From NCBI GenBank assembly GCA_005879205.1, contig VBLD01000033.1, forward strand, positions 2,861 to 14,986: DNA of 12,126 nucleotides, read 5' to 3'. Source of the stretch: Deltaproteobacteria bacterium. GTDB lineage: Bacteria; Desulfobacterota; Binatia; DP-6. Shown here piece after piece: positions 6,188-12,126 of this stretch. The notes beneath the pieces were generated by a model. That model made no database searches and was not told the DNA's origin. It worked only from the letters and a program-made list of their open reading frames with translations. The position numbers were made by a program, and so were the translations under genes. Positions within the stretch are counted from its first letter, which is position 1, and every line of letters begins with the position of its first letter.

Positions 6188-8085
6188 TCAGCCTGCGTGC
6201 ACAGCGAGGCGAGCGCTTCGACGCGCCGGGCCGCGACCTCGGGCTCCGGTCCGACGGGCGCTGGGGGCGGTGGTGGCAGGTGGCGATCGCCGCTGCCGGC
6301 CTCCTCCTGCTGCTCCCCGTGTCGTTGCTGATCGCGCTCGCGATCAAGCTGACCAGCCGCGGCCCGGTCCTCTACCGCGGCACGCGCATCGGCCGCGACC
6401 TCCGGCCGTTCACGATCCTCAAGTTCCGCACGCTCCTGCGCGACGCGGAGCAGCGGATCGGCGCCCGCCTCCTCGCGCCGGACGAGCCCCTCTACACGCC
6501 GGTCGGCCGGTTCCTGAAGCGCAGCAAGCTCGACGAGATCCCGCAGCTGCTGAACGTGCTGCGGGGCGACATGAACCTGGTCGGACCGCGGCCCATCCGT
6601 CCCATCTTCCTCGCCACCTCCACCCGCGACATCGTGCACTACACCGCGCGCTTCGTCGTCCGGCCCGGCATGACGGGGCTCGCGCAGCTGCGTGGGGGCT
6701 ACTTCACGGAACCGCGTGACAAGCTGCGCTACGACCTGGTCTACATCCGCAATCGCACCTTCTGGCTCGACTTCCGGCTCGTCGCGGCGACCTTCGTGAA
6801 GCTGCTCAACCGCTGGTTGACGCTCGGGGTCGTGCTCGGCCTGATCTTCCTGTGCGCGTCGTTCGCGCCCGCGCTCTTCAAGGAGCCGTTCGAGGTCGCG
6901 GTGGGGGGCTTCAACCTGTCGCCCTTCGAGGCCCTCGGCCTCCTGCTGGCCGCGACGACGCTGGTCCGTCAGATCCCCGCCCACCGCCTCTACCTCTACC
7001 AGACGCCCACCAACCGGCCGATGGTCTGCTTCGTGCTCTTCTCGGTGCTGGCCGGCGTCTTTGCGGGCGACCTCGTGCCGCGGCTGCGCGACCTCGCCTA
7101 CTTCAGCGCCTCCGGCTTCCTGCTCGTCTTCCTGGTCGTGAGCGGCGAGGTGAACGATCGCTTCGTCGTGCGCGCGACGCGGGTCGTCGCGCTGGCCGCC
7201 GTGGCGGTGTCGCTGCTCGGCATCCTCGAGATCGCGCTGCAGACCCATCCCACCACGAGCGGGACGCTGCTCGCGCACGCGGGGACGCCGCGCATCGCGG
7301 CGACGCTCGGGAGCCCGATCGTCCTCGCCGCCTACCTGGTCCTCGGGGTGCCCCTCGTGCTGGTCGAGCTCGCCGGTGCAGAGCGGCGCGAGGAACGGGA
7401 CTTCTGGCTCATCTGCGCGACGCTGGTCATCGTGGCGGTGGTCCTCACCCAGAGCCGCACCGGGCTCCTGGCCCTGTGGCTGACGGGCTCGGTGTTCACC
7501 TGGCGGGCGTCGCGGCGGACGTTCCGCATGTTCACCGGCGGCTGTCTCTTCCTCGTCGCCCTGCTGATGGTGACGGGATCGCTCCGGCTCTCGCCGGGCG
7601 CGGTCGGTGCCGAGTGGGCGCGGCGCGTGTCGCTCACCGGCGCGGCCATCTCCTCCGAGGTCCGCAGCCACAAGGCACTGGTGGGGCCCGAGCCGGGCCG
7701 GGGAGCGGTGAGCGTGGTGGAGGTGGAGGGCCCGGGCGAGCTCGCGCCTCACCGCGCGCAGAGCGCCAACATGCACCTGACGCTCATGCTGCGGGCGGGA
7801 TTCGTCGGCTGGGCGCTCATGATGTGGGTCATCGGGGCGGCGCTGACAGCAATCTACCAGGGCAGCCGGCGCGTGCAGGACAAACGGCTGGCGCTGGTGC
7901 TATGGGCCATCTTCTCCTCCGGTCTCGGCTTCCTCGTCTCGATGGCGAACTTCAACGCCTTCTACAACCCGCCCGTGCAGATCCTCTTCTGGGGGCTGCT
8001 CGGCATCGGCATGGCGATCGTGACGCATCTGAACGGCAAGCGCCCCACCTTCAACGTCATCTACCGCTTCGGGCCGGGGGACTAG
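6184..8085 (+). CDS. Fusion: initiating sugar transferase (phosphoglycosyl transferase) + O-antigen polymerase/ligase-like domain
   Basis: One uninterrupted 633-residue frame joins two normally separate enzymes. Residues 1-211 form a small monotopic polyprenyl-phosphate sugar phosphotransferase. It has a hydrophobic membrane-entering helix with a central Pro (33-54, P45), then TSRGPV, KFRT (80-83), the catalytic Asp-Glu pair D117-E118 in LDEIPQL, GPRP (134-137), RPGMTGLAQ (160-168) and a C-terminal YDLVYI block. It would load the first phospho-sugar on undecaprenyl phosphate at the cytoplasmic face. From about 212 to the end there are roughly ten membrane segments with QSRTG (423-427) and a periplasmic loop ending near H523-N529-H531, as in Wzy/WaaL proteins but divergent. 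The start is a GTG in a GTGA overlap with the previous gene, backed by GGAGG at 6175-6179. An out-of-frame TGA at 6818-6820 lies exactly at the junction, so a single-base indel could separate the two halves. Both domain calls are good; the physical fusion needs read support. Confidence 0.88.
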   Translation: MISLRAQRGERFDAPGRDLGLRSDGRWGRWWQVAIAAAGLLLLLPVSLLIALAIKLTSRGPVLYRGTRIGRDLRPFTILKFRTLLRDAEQRIGARLLAPDEPLYTPVGRFLKRSKLDEIPQLLNVLRGDMNLVGPRPIRPIFLATSTRDIVHYTARFVVRPGMTGLAQLRGGYFTEPRDKLRYDLVYIRNRTFWLDFRLVAATFVKLLNRWLTLGVVLGLIFLCASFAPALFKEPFEVAVGGFNLSPFEALGLLLAATTLVRQIPAHRLYLYQTPTNRPMVCFVLFSVLAGVFAGDLVPRLRDLAYFSASGFLLVFLVVSGEVNDRFVVRATRVVALAAVAVSLLGILEIALQTHPTTSGTLLAHAGTPRIAATLGSPIVLAAYLVLGVPLVLVELAGAERREERDFWLICATLVIVAVVLTQSRTGLLALWLTGSVFTWRASRRTFRMFTGGCLFLVALLMVTGSLRLSPGAVGAEWARRVSLTGAAISSEVRSHKALVGPEPGRGAVSVVEVEGPGELAPHRAQSANMHLTLMLRAGFVGWALMMWVIGAALTAIYQGSRRVQDKRLALVLWAIFSSGLGFLVSMANFNAFYNPPVQILFWGLLGIGMAIVTHLNGKRPTFNVIYRFGPGD

Positions 8086-8092
8086 GATCGCG

Positions 8093-10060
8093 ATGGCGCG
8101 CGCGCTCGCAGCCGCCGTGCGGGGGCTCGCCTCCGGCATGCTGGTCGGCGCGATCTGGTGGGTGGTCGAGGCGACGCTCAACTGGGCGGCCGGCGGCCTC
8201 GTGCCGGGAGCGGTGAGCCTGCGGATCGGCGCCCTCGACCTCGCGGTCGCGGGGATCGCCGGCCTGGGGCTCGGGGCGATGGTCGGCGGTGGGGCGCCGC
8301 TGGCGCTCGCCCTCACCGCGGTCTACGGGTTCCTGCGCGTCTACCGGCCGCCGGGCTTCGGCGCCGAGGCTCTCTTCGTCGTCCTCGCCGCCGGCGCGAC
8401 GGGAGTGGCTGTGCGGCTCGCCCGCACCACCGGGCGGGAGGAGCGTCCCGCGCTCGTCCTCGTCCATCTGGCGCTGGTCGGGACCGCGGCCGTCGCGCTC
8501 GGCGCGCTCGCGCTCGAGGTGGGGCACGGCCTCGGCGAGACGACGCTGCCCGTCGTGCTGGCCGTCCTGCCGCTGCTCGGCGTCGCCGCCGATCGGACCC
8601 TCGGCATCCTCGTCGTGCGGCGCGGCATCCGGTTGGGGCTCGAGGTCGCGGCAGGCGTACTCGCCGCCGTGGTCGTCGCCCATCCGCTCACCAGCGCGCC
8701 GCTGGCAGATCCGATCACGACGGCGGTCCCGCCGCCGGCGGGAACGCCCGACGTGATCCTGGTCTCGTTCGACACCACGCGGGCCGACCACCTGTCGACC
8801 TATGGCTACGGGCGCGAGACCTCGCCCAACCTGACGGCCTTCGCCGCCGACGCGCTCCTGTTCACGCAGGCCCGTTCGCCCGCCGCGTGGACGCTGCCCG
8901 CCCACGCGTCGCTCTTCACGGGCATGTACCCGAGCCGGCACGGCGCGCACCTCGCCGGCGGCTTCCTGCCGGGCCGGTCGATCGACGGCCGCCGTCGCGT
9001 CGCGTTTCCACTTTCCGAGGAACGGGTGACGCTCGCCGAGGCGCTGCGCGACCGCGGCTACCAGACCGCCGCCTTCGCCGCCAATTTCTCCTACCTCTAC
9101 CGCACCTTCGGGGTGGCGCAGGGCTTCGGCTTCTACGACGACGCGCCCGGCCTCCTGTTCCAGGTCCGGCCGCACGTGGTGCACTTCGCGCAGCAGTTCG
9201 CCCCCGGCTTCTGTTTGAAGCCGTTTCGCAGCGGGCGCGAGATCAACGCCGCGGCGCTCGCCTGGCTCGACCGGGCGCCCGCTGGCCGGCCGGTCTTCCT
9301 CTTCGTCAACTACATGGAGCCGCACGAGCCCTGGCTCGCCGAGCCGCCCTACGACCGCTGGAGCCGGGGACTCGCGGGCGCCGCCCGGCTGGCCCGCACG
9401 AACCTCTACACGCACGCGGTCCGCGACTTCACCGACGCCGAGCGCGCCTTCATCACGGCCAACTACGACGGGGAGCTCCTCAACATGGACGGCGCGTTCG
9501 GCGAGCTCCTGGCGGCGTTGCGCGCCCGCGGCCGCTACGAGTCGGCGCTCGTCGTGGTCACGGCCGACCACGGCGAGTTTCTCGGCGACCACGGGCAGGT
9601 GGGCCACATCGGGCGCATGCTCTACGAGCCGCTGTTGCACGTGCCGCTGGTGCTCAAGCTCCCGGGCACCGACCGGCCGCGGGGCCGCAGCGACCGCCCG
9701 GTCCAGCTGGTCGACGTGCTGCCGACGGTGCTCGGCGCCGCCGGGGCTCCGCTGCCCGCCGGGGTGCAGGGCGAGCCGCTGCTCGAGGTGACGCACGCGA
9801 GCGTCGCGGAGGAGGACATCAACCCGTGGCTCGTCGCGCACTACGGGCCGTCGTACGACCGCGCCATGCGGGTGCTGTACGACGGGAGCTACAAGCTGAT
9901 CACGACCTCACGCGGCGACCGTCTGCTGTTCGACCTGGCCAGCGATCCCGACGAGACCCACGACCTCGCCGCCCGCGACCCCGCGCGGACCGAGGCGCTC
10001 GCTCGACGGCTCGACAGCGCGATGAACGGGATGCTACTCGCCGCCGCCGGAAGGAACTGA
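8093..10060 (+). CDS. Membrane-anchored sulfatase/alkaline-phosphatase superfamily protein with Thr nucleophile position
   Basis: This 655-residue protein has an N-terminal membrane region (about residues 8-200, six or seven hydrophobic segments) followed by a sulfatase-type domain from about 218, probably in the periplasm. Metal-site signatures are SFDTTRADH (D227, D232) and TADHGEF (D492, H493). The segment corresponding to the sulfatase C/S-x-P-x-R motif reads TLPAH (267-271), with Thr267 where a formylglycine-forming Cys or Ser would be and His instead of Arg. Known superfamily members with Thr there, such as phosphoethanolamine and phosphoglycerol transferases, use it as nucleophile. A phospho-substituent transferase or phosphodiesterase acting on the glycan is therefore more likely than a true sulfatase. 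The ATG follows the previous stop by 7 bases, with AGGA at 8084-8087. The C-terminal block (KLITTSRGD, LFDLASDPDE) is typical of sulfatase-like proteins. The fold is secure; the reaction is inferred. Confidence 0.92.
   Translation: MARALAAAVRGLASGMLVGAIWWVVEATLNWAAGGLVPGAVSLRIGALDLAVAGIAGLGLGAMVGGGAPLALALTAVYGFLRVYRPPGFGAEALFVVLAAGATGVAVRLARTTGREERPALVLVHLALVGTAAVALGALALEVGHGLGETTLPVVLAVLPLLGVAADRTLGILVVRRGIRLGLEVAAGVLAAVVVAHPLTSAPLADPITTAVPPPAGTPDVILVSFDTTRADHLSTYGYGRETSPNLTAFAADALLFTQARSPAAWTLPAHASLFTGMYPSRHGAHLAGGFLPGRSIDGRRRVAFPLSEERVTLAEALRDRGYQTAAFAANFSYLYRTFGVAQGFGFYDDAPGLLFQVRPHVVHFAQQFAPGFCLKPFRSGREINAAALAWLDRAPAGRPVFLFVNYMEPHEPWLAEPPYDRWSRGLAGAARLARTNLYTHAVRDFTDAERAFITANYDGELLNMDGAFGELLAALRARGRYESALVVVTADHGEFLGDHGQVGHIGRMLYEPLLHVPLVLKLPGTDRPRGRSDRPVQLVDVLPTVLGAAGAPLPAGVQGEPLLEVTHASVAEEDINPWLVAHYGPSYDRAMRVLYDGSYKLITTSRGDRLLFDLASDPDETHDLAARDPARTEALARRLDSAMNGMLLAAAGRN
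10049..10055 (+). promoter_or_regulatory. Ribosome binding site of the GT2 gene
   Basis: GGAAGGA lies 6 bases upstream of ATG 10062, within the last codons of the preceding gene. It supports this start over later in-frame Met codons such as the one in the basic leader. Confidence 0.6.
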
Positions 10061-10061
10061 C

Positions 10062-11153
10062 ATGCGTCCGAATGGTACAGACCCGCGGCCCGACGCCGAG
10101 CACGGCTGGAACCGCGTCACCTCGATGGCCCGCTGGCTCGCGCGGCGCCGGCACCCCGCGCAGGCCGCACCGGCGGTCTCGGTCGTGATCCCCGTCTACA
10201 ACGCCGCCGCCACCCTCGCCGAGTGCCTGACCCGCCTCTTCCAGTCGACGTTCTTCGATTTCGAGGTCGTGCTCGTGGACGACGGCTCGACCGACCAGTC
10301 GGCGGCGATCGCGGCCAACTTCCCGGTTCGCGTCGTGCCGACCGAGGGGCGGGTCGGCCCGGCCGCGGCGCGCAACATCGGGGCGCGTGCCGCCCAGGGT
10401 GCGCTGCTCTTCTTCATCGACTCCGACGTGATGGTCGCGCCCGATACCCTCGCGCGTCTCGCCGAGCGCTACGCCCGGGGCGACGTCGAGGGACTCATCG
10501 GCGTGCAGGCGGCCGCCATGCGGCATCGTGATCTGGTGAGCCAGTACAAGAACCTCTGGATGCGTTGGACGTACGCCCGCCAGACCGGCGACGTTCCGCT
10601 CTTCTACACCACGGCGGCGGCGATCCAGCGCGACGCCTTCGTGCGTGCCGGCGGCTTCGACGAGGGCTACGGCAACCCGAACGTCGAGGACACCGCCTTC
10701 GGGCAGAAGCTCGCCCGGCTCGGCATCCGCATCCGCGTCCAGCCCGAGCTCGAGGTCGAGCACGTGAAGCGGTACTCGCTGGCGGGGCTGCTGCGCACGG
10801 ACTTCCTGCGCGCGGTGGCGCTGACCCGCCTGAAGCTCCGCCACCGCGCGGACCTCGCCCGCAACAACACGTCGGTCCCCGGGAGCTACATGGCGAGCGT
10901 GCCGGTGGCGGTGGCGGGTACCGGAGCGCTCGGCGCGGGGGTGGTCCTCGGGCTGCCGGCGCTGGCGGTGGTCGCGCTCGTCGCGCTCGGCGCCGCGACC
11001 GTCCTCAACGCGAATTTCCTCGGCGCGATCCGGACGAGCGAGGGGTGGGGGAGGGCGCTCGCCGCGGCGCCTCTCCTCTGGCTGGAGCTCGTCGTCGTCG
11101 GCGTCGGCAGCGGCGTCGGCTTGTTGACCTACGCGCTCGGCCGGCGGTACTGA
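10062..11153 (+). CDS. GT2-family glycosyltransferase with C-terminal membrane segments
   Basis: This is an inverting GT-A glycosyltransferase of family 2, 363 residues. After a roughly 35-residue basic leader, the catalytic domain starts VSVVIPVYNAAATLAECL (about 39-56). Nucleotide-binding Asp residues are in VDDGS (D73, D74) and the metal-binding DxD motif is D120-S121-D122 in FFIDSD. The acceptor-side block GGFDEGY...VEDTAFG near residues 198-213 supplies the ED motif expected for the catalytic base. Two hydrophobic stretches (about 280-319 and 333-358) anchor the C-terminus in the membrane, which fits use of a lipid-linked acceptor. The ATG lies one base after the preceding TGA, and GGAAGGA at 10049-10055 gives a good ribosome binding site with a 6-base spacer. 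Donor sugar and linkage are unknown. Confidence 0.95.
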   Translation: MRPNGTDPRPDAEHGWNRVTSMARWLARRRHPAQAAPAVSVVIPVYNAAATLAECLTRLFQSTFFDFEVVLVDDGSTDQSAAIAANFPVRVVPTEGRVGPAAARNIGARAAQGALLFFIDSDVMVAPDTLARLAERYARGDVEGLIGVQAAAMRHRDLVSQYKNLWMRWTYARQTGDVPLFYTTAAAIQRDAFVRAGGFDEGYGNPNVEDTAFGQKLARLGIRIRVQPELEVEHVKRYSLAGLLRTDFLRAVALTRLKLRHRADLARNNTSVPGSYMASVPVAVAGTGALGAGVVLGLPALAVVALVALGAATVLNANFLGAIRTSEGWGRALAAAPLLWLELVVVGVGSGVGLLTYALGRRY

Positions 11154-11173
11154 GCCGCGGCCGCGGATCGGAG

Positions 11174-11179
11174 AAGGAG
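11174..11179 (+). promoter_or_regulatory. Ribosome binding site of the radical SAM gene
   Basis: AAGGAG sits 6 bases before ATG 11186 and is the strongest Shine-Dalgarno in the window. An in-frame GTG three bases earlier is less well spaced, so the ATG is chosen. The site lies in the largest gap of the window (11154-11185). Confidence 0.7.
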
Positions 11180-11185
11180 CAGGTG

Positions 11186-12126
11186 ATGGGATACCTCGAC
11201 TACGTGAAGCACGGCCGGAAGCTCTTCGTGAAGCGTGGCCAGCTCCCGGTGTACCTCGTCTACTTCATCACCGACGCGTGCAACGCCAAGTGCAAGCACT
11301 GCCTGCTCGCCGACGGCGCGCACCCCGGGTGGGAAGAGCCGTCGATGACGTACCGCAAGCAGGAGCTGTCGCTCGAGGAGATCGACAAGGTGTCGGCGAG
11401 CATGGGGAAGGGCAGCCTCATGTTCCTCCTCCCCACCGGCGGCGAGCCCTTCCTCCGCAAGGACATCGGGGAGATCATCAAGATCTTCCACAAGAACACC
11501 GGGGTGCGGAACGTCGGCATCCCGACCAACGGCAGCACGACGGCGCGCACGGTCTCGATCGTGAAGGACCTGTGCGAGTCGTGCCCCGAGCTCGACCTCC
11601 ACATCGACGTGTCGCTCGACGGCGTCGGCGCGTTGCACGACGAGATCCGCGTCTTCCCCGGGCTCTTCAAGCGGTCGGTCGAGACCTACAAGGCGCTGCG
11701 CGACATCGAGAAGCACTACAAGAACTTCAGCGTGCAGGTGGAGACAACGGTCTCCAAGCACAACGAGGACGTGCTGATCGAGAACTACGAGTGGTTTCGC
11801 AAGAACCTCGACGTCGACACGGTCTTCACGCTGCTCACCCGCGGCAGCCCGAAAGAGCCCGTCGCCAAGTTCTTCGACGTCGAGAAGTACGAGCAGTACG
11901 CCGACCACATGGAGCGCGAGTACAAGTCCGGGTCGCTCTCGGGCTACGATCACTTCCCGTTCGCCGACTTCATCAACGCGAAGCGGATCGTGCGCCACCA
12001 GATGATCGCGAAGATCGTGCGCACGAACGAGTACCAGATCCCGTGCTACGGCGGGAACCTCGGCGGGGCGATGTTCGCCAACGGCGACGTCTACCCGTGC
12101 GAGCTGCTGATCGACCGCAAGCTCGG
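11186..12126 (+). CDS. Radical SAM protein with SPASM-like C-terminal cysteines, 3'-truncated by window edge
   Basis: The first 313 residues of a radical SAM enzyme are present, and the frame runs off the right edge. C32, C36 and C39 (CNAKCKHC) are the CxxxCxxC ligands of the SAM-cleaving 4Fe-4S cluster. GGEP at 85-88 is the SAM-binding motif, and PTNGST near 112 and the following IDVSLDG strand fit the family barrel. Near the edge, C287 (IPCYGG), a Gly-rich stretch and C305 (VYPCELL) look like the start of a SPASM/twitch auxiliary-cluster domain. That domain is usual in peptide-modifying radical SAM enzymes and also in some sugar-modifying ones. No peptide substrate gene is seen. Compared with the Arg/Ala-rich neighbours the protein is clearly richer in Lys and its DNA looks less GC-rich. 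It follows the GT2 gene after 32 bases with its own strong ribosome binding site. The superfamily is certain; the substrate is unknown. Confidence 0.94.
   Translation, partial: MGYLDYVKHGRKLFVKRGQLPVYLVYFITDACNAKCKHCLLADGAHPGWEEPSMTYRKQELSLEEIDKVSASMGKGSLMFLLPTGGEPFLRKDIGEIIKIFHKNTGVRNVGIPTNGSTTARTVSIVKDLCESCPELDLHIDVSLDGVGALHDEIRVFPGLFKRSVETYKALRDIEKHYKNFSVQVETTVSKHNEDVLIENYEWFRKNLDVDTVFTLLTRGSPKEPVAKFFDVEKYEQYADHMEREYKSGSLSGYDHFPFADFINAKRIVRHQMIAKIVRTNEYQIPCYGGNLGGAMFANGDVYPCELLIDRKL

Noticed and set aside
5638..7776. Long open minus-strand frame of about 712 codons
   Set aside because: Its translation is Arg/Glu/His/Pro-rich with no recognisable domain, and it lies opposite two genes with full family motifs. 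It is a typical antisense shadow of high-GC coding DNA.
8057..9841. Long open minus-strand frame of about 594 codons opposite the sulfatase-fold gene
   Set aside because: Low-complexity charged translation without motifs; the + strand holds a clear multi-domain protein.
8093..10060. Annotation as a true arylsulfatase
   Set aside because: The formylglycine motif is absent (TLPAH instead of C/S-x-P-x-R), so only superfamily membership is claimed.
11155..11166. Perfect 12-base palindrome CCGCGGCCGCGG just after the GT2 stop codon
   Set aside because: Considered as a terminator, but there is no proper loop and no T-run, and the next gene follows at once on the same strand. Such palindromes arise easily at this GC content.

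Overview
The window is a very GC-rich bacterial stretch carrying nine protein genes, all on the + strand and packed almost end to end. No gap between genes exceeds about 32 bases, so it reads as one operon cut at both ends. The gene set is that of a surface-polysaccharide locus: extracellular polysaccharide, O-antigen or capsule. The organism is probably Gram-negative, because initiating phosphoglycosyl transferase, Wzy/WaaL-type polymerase and deacetylase genes occur together here in a lipid-carrier layout. Nothing fixes the lineage. A high-GC uncultured deltaproteobacterial or Binatota/Rokubacteria-like genome would fit, but that is only a guess from composition and style.

Layout: (1) 1-1308, an O-antigen ligase/polymerase-type membrane protein whose frame is open to the left edge. 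(2) 1305-2426, a GT4 glycosyltransferase. (3) 2423-3223 and (4) 3220-4230, two different NodB-type polysaccharide deacetylases. (5) 4241-6187, a glutamine-dependent amidotransferase of the asparagine synthetase B family. (6) 6184-8085, a single frame that reads as an initiating sugar transferase followed by a second, divergent O-antigen polymerase/ligase-like membrane domain. (7) 8093-10060, a membrane-anchored alkaline-phosphatase/sulfatase-superfamily enzyme with Thr where a sulfatase would have Cys or Ser. (8) 10062-11153, a membrane GT2 glycosyltransferase. (9) 11186-12126, a radical SAM protein with an apparent SPASM-type C-terminal cluster region, cut by the right edge. Genes 1/2, 2/3, 3/4 and 5/6 overlap by 4 bases (ATGA or GTGA), which indicates translational coupling.

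Inferred working model: the PGT half of gene 6 loads the first phospho-sugar onto undecaprenyl phosphate. The GT4 and GT2 enzymes extend the repeat unit, and the amidotransferase may amidate a sugar (for example a uronic acid). After flipping by a flippase not present here, the polymerase/ligase domains of genes 1 and 6 would polymerise or transfer it. The deacetylases and the phosphatase/sulfatase-fold enzyme would then modify it. The radical SAM protein has no obvious step in this scheme. The most unusual feature is the phosphoglycosyl transferase-polymerase fusion in gene 6. It carries a specific caveat: an out-of-frame TGA lies exactly at the domain junction. No RNA genes, insertion sequences, CRISPR arrays, origins or convincing terminators were seen, and no gene-free stretch longer than 300 bases exists.
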